A program made the translations under genes and the position numbers. This document shows positions 1 through 10,534 of a DNA stretch of 49,852 bases, piece by piece. Origin of the DNA: Nitrincola tibetensis (GTDB lineage Bacteria; Pseudomonadota; Gammaproteobacteria; Pseudomonadales; Balneatricaceae); contig NZ_QKRX01000020.1 in NCBI RefSeq assembly GCF_003284585.1, positions 1-49,852 of the forward strand. Reading direction: 5' to 3'. The notes below the pieces were generated by a model. That model saw nothing but the letters and a program-made list of their open reading frames with translations, was not told the DNA's origin and made no database searches. The number at the start of each line of letters is the position of its first letter. Positions within the stretch are counted from its first letter, which is position 1.

Positions 1-57
1 TCATCGCCGATGGTAGTGTGGGGTTTCCCCATGTGAGAGTAGGTCATCGCCAGGCAT
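1..57 (+). rRNA. rrf: 5S rRNA, 3' end (partial)
   Basis: The first 57 bases match the conserved 3' part of gammaproteobacterial 5S rRNA: the GATGGTAGTGTGGGG segment, the TTCCCCATGTGAGAGTAGG helix, and the terminal CCAGGCAT. The 5' part lies outside the window. An intrinsic terminator follows 10 bases later, so this is the end of an rRNA operon read on the + strand. Confidence 0.93.
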
Positions 58-67
58 TTATTTAGAG

Positions 68-99
68 AAGCCCCTGATTCCATGAGTCAGGGGCTTTTT
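68..99 (+). terminator. Intrinsic terminator of the upstream rRNA operon
   Basis: A perfect 10-bp stem (AAGCCCCTGA at 68-77 and TCAGGGGCTT at 87-96) with a 9-base loop is followed by a T run to 99. It sits just downstream of the 5S end and closes the rRNA operon. Confidence 0.92.
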
Positions 100-173
100 G
101 CTTTTATAAAACCTTAAAACAAATAAACTCGAATAGTGATTTTCGTCGCTCAACAGCAATAGCTAAAAGAGCG

Positions 174-203
174 TTGGACTATTTTGACTATCTCGACTAG
201 AAT
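174..203 (+). promoter_or_regulatory. Candidate carA promoter
   Basis: TTGGAC at 174-179 and TAGAAT at 198-203 are separated by 18 bases, giving a predicted start near 210. A weaker alternative is TTGCCG (213-218) with TACAAA (235-240). Three GACTA copies at exact 9-base intervals (177, 186, 195) overlap the spacer. The assignment rests on motif similarity only. Confidence 0.4.
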
Positions 204-249
204 ACAGCCGGTTTGCCGACAGGTTTTGGCAAAATACAAAATTCTAAAT

Positions 250-284
250 AGCGAGGCGGGCCTCTGGTTTTGTCTCGCTTTTTT
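250..284 (+). terminator. Attenuator-like hairpin in the carA leader
   Basis: AGCGAGGC (250-257) pairs with GTCTCGCT (272-279), with one G-T pair, and six T residues follow (279-284). No complete gene lies between the rRNA terminator and this hairpin, so it is more likely an attenuator in the carA leader than a terminator of another unit. A smaller hairpin (TTTGCC 212-217 with GGCAAA 228-233) precedes it. Confidence 0.55.
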
Positions 285-340
285 ACAGCTATACTTCACA
301 CTTCGATTATTTTTTTCAGCGCACATGCGGGGAGGTTCCA

Positions 341-1480
341 TTGACGCGACCAGCCATTCTTGCTCTTGAGGACGGAAGTATTTTCAGGGGGATCGCGATT
401 GGCGCCAACGGGGAGACGACCGGGGAGGTTGTGTTTAATACCTCGATGACGGGTTATCAAGAAATATTGACCGACCCATCATACTGCCGTCAAATTGTGA
501 CGCTTACTTACCCTCATATAGGTAACACGGGTATCAACTCTGAAGATCAGGAGTCCAACCAAGTTTGGGCATCTGGTCTCGTTATCCGTGACTTGCCTTT
601 AATGGCAAGTAACTTTCGTAGTGAAATGACGTTAGATGCGTATCTTTCTGAAAAAGGCGTTATCGGTATCGCCGATATAGATACGCGTCGTTTAACTCGC
701 TTATTGCGTGAAAAAGGTTCCTTAAATGGCTGTATCATGGCCGGGGAATCTGTTGATGAGTCAAAGGCGATTGAGAGTGCTAAAGCTTTCCCCGGTTTGA
801 AGGGAATGGATTTAGCAAAAGAAGTGACCGTTGATCAGTCATACGAGTGGACTTCAGGTGAATGGAAGTTAGGTGTTGGTTATGCATCACATAGCGATCG
901 AGATCATGAGTTTCACGTCGTTGCCTACGATTACGGTGTTAAACATAATATATTGAGAATGTTGGCCAGTCGCGGATGTAAATTAACTGTCGTTCCGGCT
1001 CAAACGTCTGCTAGAGATGTATTAGCTCTTAATCCTGACGGTGTTTTTCTGTCAAATGGTCCTGGTGATCCAGCTCCTTGTACATATGCAATTGAAGCGA
1101 TAGCCCAGATACTTGAAACAAAACGCCCTGTATTCGGCATATGCTTAGGCCATCAGCTTTTAGCCTTAGCGTCTGGTGCAAAGACAGAAAAAATGAAGTT
1201 TGGCCATCATGGTGCAAATCATCCTGTTCAAGATATGTCTACGAACAAAGTAATGATTACGAGTCAGAACCATGGCTTTGCTGTATCAGAAAGCGATCTG
1301 CCGAGCACACTTGTGGCAACACACAAGTCGCTTTTCGATGGCTCATTGCAAGGTATTGCCCGTACCGACTGTCCAGCTTTCAGTTTTCAAGGGCACCCAG
1401 AGGCTAGCCCAGGGCCACGCGATGTAGCACCCTTATTTGATCATTTCATCGATCTTATGCGTGCACATAAACAAGCCTAA
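341..1480 (+). CDS. carA: Carbamoyl-phosphate synthase small (glutaminase) subunit
   Basis: This subunit hydrolyses glutamine and passes ammonia to CarB, making carbamoyl phosphate for arginine and pyrimidine synthesis. The protein has 379 residues, the usual length. The N-terminal half is the CarA-specific domain and the C-terminal half is a class I glutamine amidotransferase. The nucleophile is Cys268 in GICLGHQ, and the His352/Glu354 pair is in the [10 protein letters not shown] motif. Translation starts at TTG: GGAGG at 331-335 is well spaced and the next in-frame Met lies within the conserved fold. carB follows after 29 bases. An attenuator-like hairpin lies upstream, and the gene before it is rRNA rather than the dapB found in pseudomonads. 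Confidence 0.97.
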   Translation: MTRPAILALEDGSIFRGIAIGANGETTGEVVFNTSMTGYQEILTDPSYCRQIVTLTYPHIGNTGINSEDQESNQVWASGLVIRDLPLMASNFRSEMTLDAYLSEKGVIGIADIDTRRLTRLLREKGSLNGCIMAGESVDESKAIESAKAFPGLKGMDLAKEVTVDQSYEWTSGEWKLGVGYASHSDRDHEFHVVAYDYGVKHNILRMLASRGCKLTVVPAQTSARDVLALNPDGVFLSNGPGDPAPCTYAIEAIAQILETKRPVFGICLGHQLLALASGAKTEKMKFGHHGANHPVQDMSTNKVMITSQNHGFAVSESDLPSTLVATHKSLFDGSLQGIARTDCPAFSFQGHPEASPGPRDVAPLFDHFIDLMRAHKQA

Positions 1481-1509
1481 ACAGAATTTAAGACAACTGG
1501 TTACTACAG

Positions 1510-4500
1510 ATGCCAAAACGTACAGATATACAGAGTATTCTTATCCTTGGAGCCGGCCCTATTGTTATAGGTCAGGCATGTGAATTTGACTATTCAGGTG
1601 CCCAGGCTTGTAAAGCGCTGAGAGAAGAGGGTTACCGTGTTATTCTCGTGAACTCTAATCCTGCAACCATTATGACCGATCCAGCAATGGCTGATGCGAC
1701 ATACATCGAGCCCATCAATTGGAAAACGGTTGCAAAGATCATTGAGAAAGAGCGCCCTGATGCCTTGCTTCCAACAATGGGAGGGCAAACCGCGTTGAAT
1801 TGTGCTCTTGACTTGGATCGTGAGGGTGTTCTGGCTCAGTACGGCGTCGAAATGATTGGTGCTACGCAGGATGCGATTGATAAGGCTGAAGACCGCGAAC
1901 GTTTCGATAAAGCCATGCGCAGCATTGGCCTGGAGTGCCCTCGCTCAGCGATTGCACACAGCATGGAAGAAGCGCTTCAAGTTCTCGACTCTATCGGTTT
2001 TCCTGCAATCATTCGTCCATCATTCACAATGGGCGGATCAGGCGGCGGTATTGCATATAATCGCGAAGAATTTATCGAAATCTGTGAGCGCGGCCTTGAT
2101 TTGTCGCCAACCTCAGAACTGCTGATCGATGAATCATTGATTGGCTGGAAAGAATATGAAATGGAAGTTGTTCGCGACAAGAATGACAACTGTATTATTA
2201 TCTGTTCAATTGAAAACTTTGATGCCATGGGTGTTCACACGGGTGATAGCATCACAGTTGCTCCTGCACAAACATTGACTGACAAAGAATATCAATTAAT
2301 GCGTGATGCATCGATTGCAGTTCTACGTGAAATTGGTGTTGAAACAGGTGGTTCTAACGTTCAGTTTGGTATTTGCCCGACGACTGGTCGTATGGTAATC
2401 ATCGAGATGAACCCTAGGGTGTCTCGCTCCTCAGCATTGGCCTCAAAAGCGACGGGTTTCCCAATAGCAAAGGTTGCGGCGAAGCTTGCTGTAGGTTACA
2501 CACTCGATGAGCTGCAAAACGAAATTACAGGTGGTCGTACCCCTGCTTCTTTCGAGCCCTCGATTGACTATGTCGTAACTAAAATACCGCGTTTTACCTT
2601 CGAAAAGTTCCCACAAGCCAATGACCGCTTAACCACGCAAATGAAATCCGTTGGTGAAGTGATGGCGATTGGTCGTAACCAGCAAGAGTCGCTGCAAAAA
2701 GCACTGCGTGGGCTTGAAGTTGGCGCCACTGGTTTTGATCCTATCGTTGACTTGAACGCAGAAGACGTTAAAAGCGATCTCGTTAGAGAATTGCAGCAGC
2801 CAGGTAGCGAGCGAATTTGGTATATAGGTGACGCTTTCCGCTTAGGAATGAGCGTTGACGAAATCTATAAGCTCTCCGGGGTCGATCCTTGGTTCTTGGT
2901 TCAAATTGAAGACATTATTAAGGATGAGGCTAGGGTTGCTCAAAGCACCTTAACTGATCTAAGCAAGAATGATATTTTTAGACTTAAGCGCAAAGGTTTT
3001 TCAGATGCGCGTTTAGCTAAACTCTTAGGTGTTACCGAAAAGCAATTCAGAAAACAGCGTCACTCTTTTAATATTCGTCCGGTATTTAAGCGTGTTGACA
3101 CCTGTGCTGCTGAGTTTGCAACAGACACAGCCTATATGTACTCAACCTATGATGAAGAGTGCGAAGCAGCTCCTTCTGATCGTGAGAAAATCATGGTCAT
3201 CGGTGGAGGTCCAAACCGTATAGGTCAAGGCATTGAATTCGATTATTGCTGTGTTCATGCGGCATTAGCGGCTCGTGAAGACGGCTATGAAACGATCATG
3301 GTCAATTGTAATCCAGAGACTGTTTCAACTGATTACGATACATCAGATCGCTTGTACTTTGAGCCGATTACACTTGAAGACGTGCTTGAAATTGTTGCCG
3401 TTGAAAAGCCTAAAGGGGTTATTGTTCAGTACGGTGGTCAGACACCTTTGAAACTTGCTGTTGCTCTTGAGCAGGCAGGGGTGCCAATTATTGGAACACC
3501 TCCAGAGGCTATTGATCGTGCAGAAGATCGTGAATTGTTCCAGCAGATGCTTAAACGTTTAGGTTTAAAGCAACCTGAAAATGCGACTGTACGTAGTTTA
3601 GAACAGGCCGTGATTGAAGCAGAAAAAATAGGTTATCCATTAGTTGTTCGCCCATCGTATGTGTTAGGTGGAAGAGCAATGGAGATCGTCTATAAAGAGT
3701 CTGAATTGCGTCAGTATATGCAAAATGCGGTTAAAGTCTCGAATGATGCGCCCGTACTGCTTGATCATTTCTTAAATGCAGCGGTTGAAGTTGATATAGA
3801 TGCGGTATGTGATGGTACAACTGTTGTTATTGGCGCGATTATGCAGCACATTGAACAAGCGGGTGTTCACTCAGGTGACTCTGCTTGCTCCTTGCCACCC
3901 TACAGCTTAGCTGCAGACGTGCAAGATGCCATGAGAGAAATGGTCCGTAAAATGGCTTTAGAGCTCGGTGTTATCGGCTTAATGAACGTGCAGTTGGCCT
4001 ATCAAAATGGCGAAATTTACGTTATTGAAGTGAATCCGCGCGCATCGAGAACGGTACCTTTTGTTTCTAAGTGCATTGGTGTTTCACTGGCCAAAATAGC
4101 TGCATTGGTTATGACGGGTAAAACCTTACCTGAACTTGGGTTTACTGAAGAAATCATTCCTAAGTTCTTCAGCGTTAAGGAGGCGGTTTTCCCGTTCAAT
4201 AAATTCCCAGGCGTTGACCCCATATTAGGCCCAGAGATGAAATCAACGGGTGAAGTGATGGGTGTGGGCACTAGCTTCGGAGAGGCCTTCATGAAGGCTC
4301 AGATAGGTGCTGGTGAAAAAATGCCGATTAAGGGTAAAGCCTTTATCTCTGTTCGTGACGTAGATAAAGAAGCCGTTGTTCCTGTTGCTAAAGATTTAGT
4401 TGAATTAGGTTTTAAGTTGATCGCGACGTCGGGCACTGCTAGCTTGCTAGAAAAGGCAGGCTTACATGTTGAGCGTGTTAATAAAGTAATGGAAGGTCGT

Positions 4501-4731
4501 CCAAATATTGTTGATTTAATGAAAAATGGCGATATAGCTTATGTCATTAATACAACTGAAGGTCGTAAAGCGATAGCCGATTCCGCTGCGATTCGTCGTG
4601 CAGCGATTCAGCATAAAGTGCCTTACACGACAACTCTTGCTGGAGCTGCCGCCGTGACCGAAGGCTTGAAATTTGGTGAAGAAAAAGTTGTTCGTCGCCT
4701 ACAAGATTTGCATGCAGGAGTGTTCTCATGA
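1510..4731 (+). CDS. carB: Carbamoyl-phosphate synthase large subunit
   Basis: CarB makes carbamoyl phosphate from bicarbonate, CarA-derived ammonia and two ATP. The protein has 1073 residues, as in E. coli. It has two homologous synthetase halves, the first opening with a [17 protein letters not shown] motif near residue 15 and the second with [15 protein letters not shown] near residue 565. The last ~135 residues form the MGS-like allosteric domain that binds UMP or ornithine in the family. The stop codon overlaps the greA start in an ATGA, so greA is translationally coupled. Unlike P. aeruginosa, no extra reading frame separates carA and carB. Confidence 0.98.
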   Translation: MPKRTDIQSILILGAGPIVIGQACEFDYSGAQACKALREEGYRVILVNSNPATIMTDPAMADATYIEPINWKTVAKIIEKERPDALLPTMGGQTALNCALDLDREGVLAQYGVEMIGATQDAIDKAEDRERFDKAMRSIGLECPRSAIAHSMEEALQVLDSIGFPAIIRPSFTMGGSGGGIAYNREEFIEICERGLDLSPTSELLIDESLIGWKEYEMEVVRDKNDNCIIICSIENFDAMGVHTGDSITVAPAQTLTDKEYQLMRDASIAVLREIGVETGGSNVQFGICPTTGRMVIIEMNPRVSRSSALASKATGFPIAKVAAKLAVGYTLDELQNEITGGRTPASFEPSIDYVVTKIPRFTFEKFPQANDRLTTQMKSVGEVMAIGRNQQESLQKALRGLEVGATGFDPIVDLNAEDVKSDLVRELQQPGSERIWYIGDAFRLGMSVDEIYKLSGVDPWFLVQIEDIIKDEARVAQSTLTDLSKNDIFRLKRKGFSDARLAKLLGVTEKQFRKQRHSFNIRPVFKRVDTCAAEFATDTAYMYSTYDEECEAAPSDREKIMVIGGGPNRIGQGIEFDYCCVHAALAAREDGYETIMVNCNPETVSTDYDTSDRLYFEPITLEDVLEIVAVEKPKGVIVQYGGQTPLKLAVALEQAGVPIIGTPPEAIDRAEDRELFQQMLKRLGLKQPENATVRSLEQAVIEAEKIGYPLVVRPSYVLGGRAMEIVYKESELRQYMQNAVKVSNDAPVLLDHFLNAAVEVDIDAVCDGTTVVIGAIMQHIEQAGVHSGDSACSLPPYSLAADVQDAMREMVRKMALELGVIGLMNVQLAYQNGEIYVIEVNPRASRTVPFVSKCIGVSLAKIAALVMTGKTLPELGFTEEIIPKFFSVKEAVFPFNKFPGVDPILGPEMKSTGEVMGVGTSFGEAFMKAQIGAGEKMPIKGKAFISVRDVDKEAVVPVAKDLVELGFKLIATSGTASLLEKAGLHVERVNKVMEGRPNIVDLMKNGDIAYVINTTEGRKAIADSAAIRRAAIQHKVPYTTTLAGAAAVTEGLKFGEEKVVRRLQDLHAGVFS

Positions 4732-5207
4732 GTCGTGTTCCTATGACTGTTGCCGGAGAGGCTGCGTTGAGAGCTGAGCTTGAGCAGCTTAAGACAAAAG
4801 ATCGTCCAAAAGTAATTGCTGATATTGCTGAAGCTCGTGCTCATGGCGATCTTAAGGAAAATGCAGAGTACCATGCGGCTCGTGAGCAGCAGGGCTTTAT
4901 TGAAGGGCGCATAAGAGAGTTGGAGTATAAACTCTCTTTAGCACAGATTATTGATGTATCCAAAATACCTCATACCGGAAAAGTTATTTTTGGCGTGACG
5001 GTGAGCCTTGTTAATCTGGATACGGATGAAGAGGTGTCTTATCAGATTGTTGGAGATGATGAGGCGGATATTAAGAAGCAAAAAATATCTGTGAACTCAC
5101 CTATAGCAAGAGCTTTGATAGGCAAAGAGGAAGGTGACGTTACAGCTGTCAATACGCCAGCAGGCATGACAGAGTATGAAATTACCCTCGTAACGCACAC
5201 AGTCTAA
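4728..5207 (+). CDS. greA: Transcript cleavage factor GreA
   Basis: GreA enters the RNA polymerase secondary channel and stimulates cleavage of backtracked RNA. The 159-residue protein has the N-terminal coiled coil with acidic tip ([16 protein letters not shown] near residues 41-56) and the C-terminal FKBP-like domain ending in YEITLV. The ATG overlaps the carB stop by 4 bases, and AGGAG at 4716-4720 provides a ribosome site inside carB. The carA-carB-greA order matches the pseudomonad operon. A hairpin follows the stop codon. Confidence 0.97.
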   Translation: MSRVPMTVAGEAALRAELEQLKTKDRPKVIADIAEARAHGDLKENAEYHAAREQQGFIEGRIRELEYKLSLAQIIDVSKIPHTGKVIFGVTVSLVNLDTDEEVSYQIVGDDEADIKKQKISVNSPIARALIGKEEGDVTAVNTPAGMTEYEITLVTHTV

Positions 5208-5212
5208 ATCTG

Positions 5213-5248
5213 CTGCAGCCACCTCATTTTCCTTTGGGGTGGCTGTAG
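5213..5248. terminator. Terminator-like hairpin between convergent greA and yhbY
   Basis: CTGCAGCCACC (5213-5223) pairs with GGTGGCTGTAG (5238-5248), with one G-T pair. It lies 6 bases after the greA stop. The following T tract is weak on both strands, so it may be an inefficient terminator or an RNA end-protecting stem. Confidence 0.6.
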
Positions 5249-5266
5249 TTGTAACGCCCAGCGAAT

Positions 5267-5575
5267 TTATACAGAGCGCATTAAATTCGACAGCTTAGGA
5301 TTCGGAGCGCTTGATTTTCTGTACAACAAGGCAAGATTGCCAATTTCTTGTACAAGCGTTGCTTCAACAATCACGCAAAGCTCTTGAATCAGCTGCTTTT
5401 TGAGTTGGCGGTCTCCAACAGAGAAGCGAACTTTAATGAGTTCGTGATCCTCTAATGCTCGATCAACTTCCAATTGAATATTCTCGGACAAGCCATTTCC
5501 CGCGACCATGACAATCGGATTGAGTTGATGTCCAATCGTGCGAAAATGTTTTTTTTGCTCAGGCGTTAAGCTCAT
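5267..5575 (-). CDS. yhbY: YhbY-family (CRM domain) RNA-binding protein
   Basis: This is a single-domain CRS1-YhbY protein; the E. coli homologue associates with pre-50S ribosomal particles. The chosen start gives 102 residues beginning MSLTPEQKKHF, which lines up with the family N-terminus. An in-frame ATG at 5611 would add 12 residues without family support or a better ribosome site. The conserved GNGL turn and the EDHELIKVRF segment are present. It converges with greA and is read away from ftsH. In many relatives yhbY is divergent from ftsJ, which is missing here. Confidence 0.92.
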   Translation of the reverse strand: MSLTPEQKKHFRTIGHQLNPIVMVAGNGLSENIQLEVDRALEDHELIKVRFSVGDRQLKKQLIQELCVIVEATLVQEIGNLALLYRKSSAPNPKLSNLMRSV

Positions 5576-5611
5576 ACTAAAATGTTTATCTCGTAATTCG
5601 GGTTGAGGCAT

Positions 5612-6067
5612 TTAGTGCCTAATAATAGTCAGAACAGCATTCTACAACACTCACTGGTTAGTGAGTAGTCGTGAAGCTCTAAAGTTGGCGCTTTGGTCTT
5701 GATGGATGAGGTGTATTTGATCTGCTGAGGCTTGAACGTTTATGGAAAATTAGCATCTAACTTAGGGCTAGTTACTCATTCAACGAACACGCCAATTGTT
5801 TGGGCGACTCTGCTTCGTCGCTTTGTAAGGGGTTGTAATTCTAAATTAATACCTCATATAGGTTCTTAGGTGCGCGTTGTCTTTGGCTTGGCGGTGGTAT
5901 TGATGTGGCAACGGAGTTCAATGCTTGTGTTGTTTTTTTGATCTTACCAAGTATTATTTTCGTAACTTAAAGCGATAATTGCGATAAGGTGTGAAAGTAA
6001 ATGCAGACTGAATGCTCGATTAGATTAATTTATCAACTCGATTGATCAATTAGTCAGAGGAAAATAT
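5612..6067. other. Intergenic gap yhbY-ftsH without a gene
   Basis: I see no reading frame with family similarity on either strand here; the candidates are below 20 codons or lack a ribosome site. The gap is where ftsJ (rlmE) lies in most gammaproteobacteria. I could not find remnants of its SAM-binding DLGAAPGGWS motif or its C-terminus. The ftsH-proximal end holds the promoter and an inverted repeat, listed separately. Confidence 0.6.
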
Positions 6068-6096
6068 CAGGTAGATCGAATTACCTGTGTTATGAT
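6068..6096 (+). promoter_or_regulatory. Candidate ftsH promoter with overlapping inverted repeat
   Basis: TGTTATGAT (6088-6096) reads as an extended -10 element, giving a start near 6103. Just upstream is CAGGTA (6068-6073), 8 bases, then TACCTG (6082-6087), a perfect 6-bp inverted repeat over the -35 zone. There is no good -35, which fits either an activator-dependent or an extended -10 promoter. I did not see a convincing sigma-32 promoter. Confidence 0.4.
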
Positions 6097-6136
6097 GATC
6101 TTATGGTCATTAAAAAGATAAACTGAGGGTGGACCT

Positions 6137-8173
6137 TTGAACGATATGGCAAAAAACTTAGTGCTGTGGCTCGTCATAGCAGCGGTTCTTCTGACCGTCT
6201 TTAATAATTTTAGCACAGAGCCAGATGCCCGGACGCTGAGCTACTCAGAGTTTGTAACTGAGGTTCAGTCAGGAAGTGTCTCTAAAGTTGTGATTGATGG
6301 TTTTACAATCACTGGACAAAGGCCAACAGGTGAAACCTTTGTCACTATTAGACCAGCAGTGCAGGATCCTAAGCTAATCGATGACTTGTTAGCGAATAAT
6401 GTTGCCGTTGAAGGTAAACAACCTGAAGGACAAAGTATTTGGTCTCAACTCTTAGTTGCAGCCTTTCCTATCCTGATTATTATCGCAATTTTCATGTTTT
6501 TCATGCGTCAGATGCAAGGCGGCGGCGGTGGCCGTGGTGGCCCAATGTCCTTCGGCAAATCAAAAGCCAGAATGATGAGTGAAGATCAGATTAAAACAAC
6601 GTTCGATGATGTTGCGGGTGTTGAAGAGGCAAAAGAAGAAGTTGCCGAGCTTGTTGATTATCTTCGCGATCCAGGAAAGTTTCAGCGTTTAGGTGGACAC
6701 ATTCCACGAGGCGTTTTGATGTCAGGCTCTCCTGGTACGGGTAAAACCTTGCTTGCAAAAGCAATTGCAGGAGAGGCAAAGGTTCCTTTCTTCAGTATAT
6801 CGGGCTCTGATTTTGTTGAAATGTTTGTCGGTGTCGGTGCGTCACGTGTTCGTGATATGTTCGATCAAGCTAAGAAACACGCTCCTTGCATTATCTTTAT
6901 CGACGAGATTGATGCCGTTGGTCGCAGTCGTGGCGTAGGCCTAGGTGGCGGTAATGATGAGCGTGAGCAGACCCTAAACCAGCTTTTGGTTGAAATGGAC
7001 GGCTTTGAAGGCACGGAAGGGATCATTGTTATTGCGGCGACTAACCGTCCAGATGTACTTGATCCAGCTTTATTGCGTCCAGGCCGTTTTGACCGCCAAG
7101 TTCATGTTGGTTTACCAGACATTCGTGGTCGCGATCAAATTCTTAAAGTCCATATGAGAAAAGTGCCGCTTGGCGATGATGTTCGATCCGATTTAATTGC
7201 GCGCGGAACACCAGGCTTCTCTGGCGCTGACTTGGCAAACCTAGTTAACGAAGCCGCTTTGTTTGCAGCAAGAGAAGGTAAGCGTGTCGTTGGAATGGAG
7301 CAGTTTGAGAAAGCCAAAGACAAAATCATGATGGGCGCTGAGCGTAAATCTATGGTGATGTCTTATAAAGAGCGACTCAATACAGCCTATCATGAATCGG
7401 GCCATGCAATTGTCGGTCGTTTAATGCCTGAGCATGATCCGGTCTATAAAGTGTCAATTATTCCTCGTGGTAGAGCATTGGGTGTGACAATGTTTCTTCC
7501 TGCTGAAGACCGTTATAGCTTTAGTCGACAAGGTATTATTTCTCAAATATGTTCGCTGTACGGCGGTCGTATTGCTGAGGAAATGACCTTGGGTAAAGAA
7601 GGGGTCACGACGGGTGCATCGAATGACATTCAGCGTGCTACTACTTTGGCTCGGAACATGGTGACAAAATGGGGTTTAAGTGAAGAGCTTGGTCCCTTGC
7701 TTTATGCTGAAGAAGATGATGATCCTTTTGGTCGAGGCATGGGCGGTGGTGCCAAGGCTAAGTCAGAAGATACTCAGCGTAAAATTGACGCTGAGGTTAA
7801 AAAGATTATCGACACTTGTTATGCAAAAGCATACCAATTACTGACTGAGAACCGTGACATTCTTGAAACAATGACTCAAGCGCTCATTAAGTATGAAACA
7901 ATTGGTTCGAAGCAATTAGATGAGCTTATGGCAAGAGAGCCAGTAACGGCGCCTGATGGCTGGGATGAAACGGCTGAACGGCCTAATTCAGAGCCATTAA
8001 AGCCTTCTTCAGTTGAGCCTGAATCCTCGTCAGTCCTTGACGAGAAAGAGTCTGATTCAGACGATGGTCAATCCAATGATGCTCATGAATCTAAGGATCG
8101 AAAAGAATCTTCAGACACTGATGAGTCAACTGGATCGGTTGATCCTTGGACAGGAAAGCCTGACTCAAAATAG
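6137..8173 (+). CDS. ftsH: ATP-dependent zinc metalloprotease FtsH
   Basis: FtsH is a hexameric inner-membrane protease that degrades LpxC, sigma-32 and damaged membrane proteins in E. coli. The N-terminus has TM1 (~8-24), a periplasmic domain, and TM2 (~103-123). Walker A is GSPGTGKT at 197-204, where a Ser replaces the common Pro. Walker B is IIFIDEIDA, and the zinc motif HESGH is at 419-423. The 678 residues exceed the ~645 of E. coli because of a Ser/Asp/Glu-rich tail from about 620. Translation probably starts at TTG, preceded by GAGGGTGG, giving the MNDMAKNL N-terminus seen in pseudomonads; an in-frame ATG at 6146 is possible. Confidence 0.97.
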   Translation: MNDMAKNLVLWLVIAAVLLTVFNNFSTEPDARTLSYSEFVTEVQSGSVSKVVIDGFTITGQRPTGETFVTIRPAVQDPKLIDDLLANNVAVEGKQPEGQSIWSQLLVAAFPILIIIAIFMFFMRQMQGGGGGRGGPMSFGKSKARMMSEDQIKTTFDDVAGVEEAKEEVAELVDYLRDPGKFQRLGGHIPRGVLMSGSPGTGKTLLAKAIAGEAKVPFFSISGSDFVEMFVGVGASRVRDMFDQAKKHAPCIIFIDEIDAVGRSRGVGLGGGNDEREQTLNQLLVEMDGFEGTEGIIVIAATNRPDVLDPALLRPGRFDRQVHVGLPDIRGRDQILKVHMRKVPLGDDVRSDLIARGTPGFSGADLANLVNEAALFAAREGKRVVGMEQFEKAKDKIMMGAERKSMVMSYKERLNTAYHESGHAIVGRLMPEHDPVYKVSIIPRGRALGVTMFLPAEDRYSFSRQGIISQICSLYGGRIAEEMTLGKEGVTTGASNDIQRATTLARNMVTKWGLSEELGPLLYAEEDDDPFGRGMGGGAKAKSEDTQRKIDAEVKKIIDTCYAKAYQLLTENRDILETMTQALIKYETIGSKQLDELMAREPVTAPDGWDETAERPNSEPLKPSSVEPESSSVLDEKESDSDDGQSNDAHESKDRKESSDTDESTGSVDPWTGKPDSK

Positions 8174-8193
8174 ATATTGAGTTCTAATCAAAT

Positions 8194-8219
8194 AAAAAGC
8201 TGGCTTATGCCAGCTTTTT
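8194..8219 (+). terminator. Intrinsic terminator after ftsH
   Basis: AAAAAGCTGGC (8194-8204), loop TTAT, and GCCAGCTTTTT (8209-8219) form a perfect stem ending in T residues. The A-rich 5' side means it could also act on the other strand. It lies 20 bases after the ftsH stop and separates ftsH from folP. Confidence 0.92.
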
Positions 8220-8278
8220 ATTTGTAAATTACTTTCTGTTTTGCCAATGCGTTGTTGGTGAGTTGTTAGGGCATCGAT

Positions 8279-9136
8279 ATGAAATCAATCCAGTGTGGAA
8301 CTAAGTGGCTTAATCTAGATGAGCCTAAAGTCATGGGGATACTCAACGTTACCCCCGATTCGTTCTCGGATGGTGGCCGTTATTATCAGAATGACCACCT
8401 TTCTTTGAACGCAGTAATAAGTCAGGCCAACCAGATGGTGATGGCTGGTGCTCAGATACTAGATGTAGGTGGTGAGTCTACGCGACCGGGTGCTGTTGAA
8501 GTGAGTGCTCAGCAAGAGTTGGATAGAGTCGCACCTGTTATTGAGCGTTTAGTGGCTGAGTTTGATGTGGTTGTTTCTGTTGATACCAGTCAGCCGGTCG
8601 TGATGTCAGTCGCTGCTGGGCTGGGCGTGGGGTTGATTAATGATGTAAGAGCTTTACGTTTGGATGGTGCATTAGAGGCCGTCGTGAATTCAAAACTGCC
8701 AGTTTGTTTGATGCACATGCAAGGCGCGCCTGCCACTATGCAAGAAAAGCCTCAGTATGAAAATGTGATAGATGAAGTTTCACATACTTTGCTCAGTTAT
8801 GCTCGTCGATGTGAAAGCGCAGGTGTGTCGAAGGATCAGATTATTCTAGATCCGGGTTTTGGCTTTGGGAAAAGTTTGGCGCATAATTTACAACTCTTAA
8901 ATCGTTTAGATGAAATTTGTACATTGGGGTATCCTGTATTGAGTGGTACTTCAAGAAAATCAATGGTGGGTGTCATAACGGGAAAAGAGCCTCAGCAGCG
9001 ACTGGGCGGCAGTCTTTGTACCGCTATTCTAGCTGTCCAGAAAGGGGCCTGTATTGTGCGTGTTCATGATGTGGAAGAAACCGTCGATGCACTTAAATTA
9101 ATTAAAGCTGTTAGAAATCAAGCCTGGGAGGTGTAA
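8279..9136 (+). CDS. folP: Dihydropteroate synthase
   Basis: FolP condenses p-aminobenzoate with dihydropterin pyrophosphate in folate synthesis and is the sulfonamide target. The 285-residue TIM barrel shows the family signatures: [14 protein letters not shown] near residue 20, the GGESTRPGA loop near 62, LMHMQG near 142, DPGFGFGKS near 190 and GTSRKSMVG near 222. It starts at ATG with TTAGGG upstream. glmM begins one base after its stop, and GGGAGG for glmM lies inside folP, so the two are coupled. Confidence 0.97.
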   Translation: MKSIQCGTKWLNLDEPKVMGILNVTPDSFSDGGRYYQNDHLSLNAVISQANQMVMAGAQILDVGGESTRPGAVEVSAQQELDRVAPVIERLVAEFDVVVSVDTSQPVVMSVAAGLGVGLINDVRALRLDGALEAVVNSKLPVCLMHMQGAPATMQEKPQYENVIDEVSHTLLSYARRCESAGVSKDQIILDPGFGFGKSLAHNLQLLNRLDEICTLGYPVLSGTSRKSMVGVITGKEPQQRLGGSLCTAILAVQKGACIVRVHDVEETVDALKLIKAVRNQAWEV

Positions 9137-9137
9137 T

Positions 9138-10487
9138 TTGGTACGTAAATATTTCGGAACGGATGGTATCCGGGGAGCTGTTGGTACCTTTCCTATTACA
9201 CCTGATTTTGTATTGAAGTTAGGTTGGGCGGCTGGCTGTGTTTTTGCGCGTGAGGGTCGGAGTAAGATTGTTATAGGTAAGGATACGCGTATATCAGGAT
9301 ATATGTTTGAATCAGCGTTAGAAGCAGGTCTGTCTGCAGCGGGCGTTGATGTTTTGCTAACGGGGCCTATGCCTACCCCAGCAATTGCCTACCTAGCCAA
9401 AACCTTCCGAGCCGATGCGGGTATTGTTATTAGTGCATCCCATAATGCTTACCAAGATAACGGAATTAAGTTTTTTTCCTCTAAGGGCACTAAGTTGCCT
9501 GACGCGGTTGAGATGGCTATTGAAGCACAAATGGACCTGGCAATGACCACTGTATCTTCGGATATGCTTGGTAAAGCAAAACGAATAGATGATGCAGCGG
9601 GTCGCTATATCGAGTATTGCAAGGGAACGATTAACGGTGCCCTTAGTTTGAAAGGAATGAAGATCGTTTTAGATTGTGCTAACGGAGCTACTTATCATGT
9701 TGCTCCATCTGTATTTAGTGAGTTAGGTGCGCAAGTTGTTGAAATTGCCTCATCTCCAGATGGGCTGAATATCAATAAGGATTGTGGTGCAACGGATGTC
9801 GCTCGTTTGCGTAAGGCGGTTGTCAATGAGTCTGCAGATATCGGCATTGCCTTGGATGGTGATGGTGATAGGTTAATTCTTGTTGATCACGCAGGAGAAG
9901 TGGTTGATGGCGATGAGATACTGTTTATTATTGCCATGATGATGCACCGGAGGGATGAGTTATCCGGTGGTGTTGTTGGGACGCTAATGTCCAATTTTGG
10001 TTTGGAAAAGGCGCTTTCCAATTTAGATATTCCTTTCCTCCGTGCTAATGTAGGGGATCGATATGTATTGGAACTGCTATCTCAACAAGGTTGGCTTCTT
10101 GGTGGTGAAGGTTCAGGGCATATTGTATGTCGTCATTTAAGCACGACAGGAGATGGGATTGTTGCTGCACTACAGGTCTTAAAAGCCATGAACGAATTGG
10201 GTGAAACGCTGCATGTGTTGAAGTCTCAAATGGCTAAGCTGCCTCAGGTTATGATAAACGTTCCATTGCCGAAAGGCGTTAATCCATTAGCGATGCCATC
10301 CCTTCGCAATGAAGTTGAGAAAGCAGAACTGCTGCTTAATAATACTGGGCGCGTCTTACTGAGACCTTCTGGTACTGAGCCACTTCTAAGAGTGATGGTT
10401 GAGGGTGTCGATCCTAATCAGGTAGCACGCATAGCTGCAGATTTAGCCGAAAGTGTTGAAAATTATACGCGTAGGGTTGAAATCTAA
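9138..10487 (+). CDS. glmM: Phosphoglucosamine mutase
   Basis: GlmM converts glucosamine-6-phosphate to glucosamine-1-phosphate for UDP-GlcNAc synthesis. The 449-residue protein starts YFGTDGIRG. The catalytic phosphoserine is Ser101 in the ASHN motif and the metal loop DGDGDR is at 240-245. The C-terminal phosphate-binding [12 protein letters not shown] motif is intact. The start codon is TTG at 9138, with GGGAGGTG at 9126-9133. The next Met is far downstream, so TTG is needed for the N-terminal fold. Confidence 0.97.
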   Translation: MVRKYFGTDGIRGAVGTFPITPDFVLKLGWAAGCVFAREGRSKIVIGKDTRISGYMFESALEAGLSAAGVDVLLTGPMPTPAIAYLAKTFRADAGIVISASHNAYQDNGIKFFSSKGTKLPDAVEMAIEAQMDLAMTTVSSDMLGKAKRIDDAAGRYIEYCKGTINGALSLKGMKIVLDCANGATYHVAPSVFSELGAQVVEIASSPDGLNINKDCGATDVARLRKAVVNESADIGIALDGDGDRLILVDHAGEVVDGDEILFIIAMMMHRRDELSGGVVGTLMSNFGLEKALSNLDIPFLRANVGDRYVLELLSQQGWLLGGEGSGHIVCRHLSTTGDGIVAALQVLKAMNELGETLHVLKSQMAKLPQVMINVPLPKGVNPLAMPSLRNEVEKAELLLNNTGRVLLRPSGTEPLLRVMVEGVDPNQVARIAADLAESVENYTRRVEI

Positions 10488-10534
10488 CAGAAACTCCGTT
10501 AATATTTGCGCCTCATTTGAAAAGGGAGCAACTC

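Noticed and set aside
5700-6060. A decayed ftsJ between yhbY and ftsH
   Set aside because: I looked for the SAM-binding and C-terminal signatures in all frames and found none, so the gap is not called a pseudogene.
10517-10534. TTG at 10517 as the tpiA start
   Set aside because: The AAGGGAG ribosome site lies downstream of it and directly ahead of the ATG at 10535, which gives the family N-terminus.
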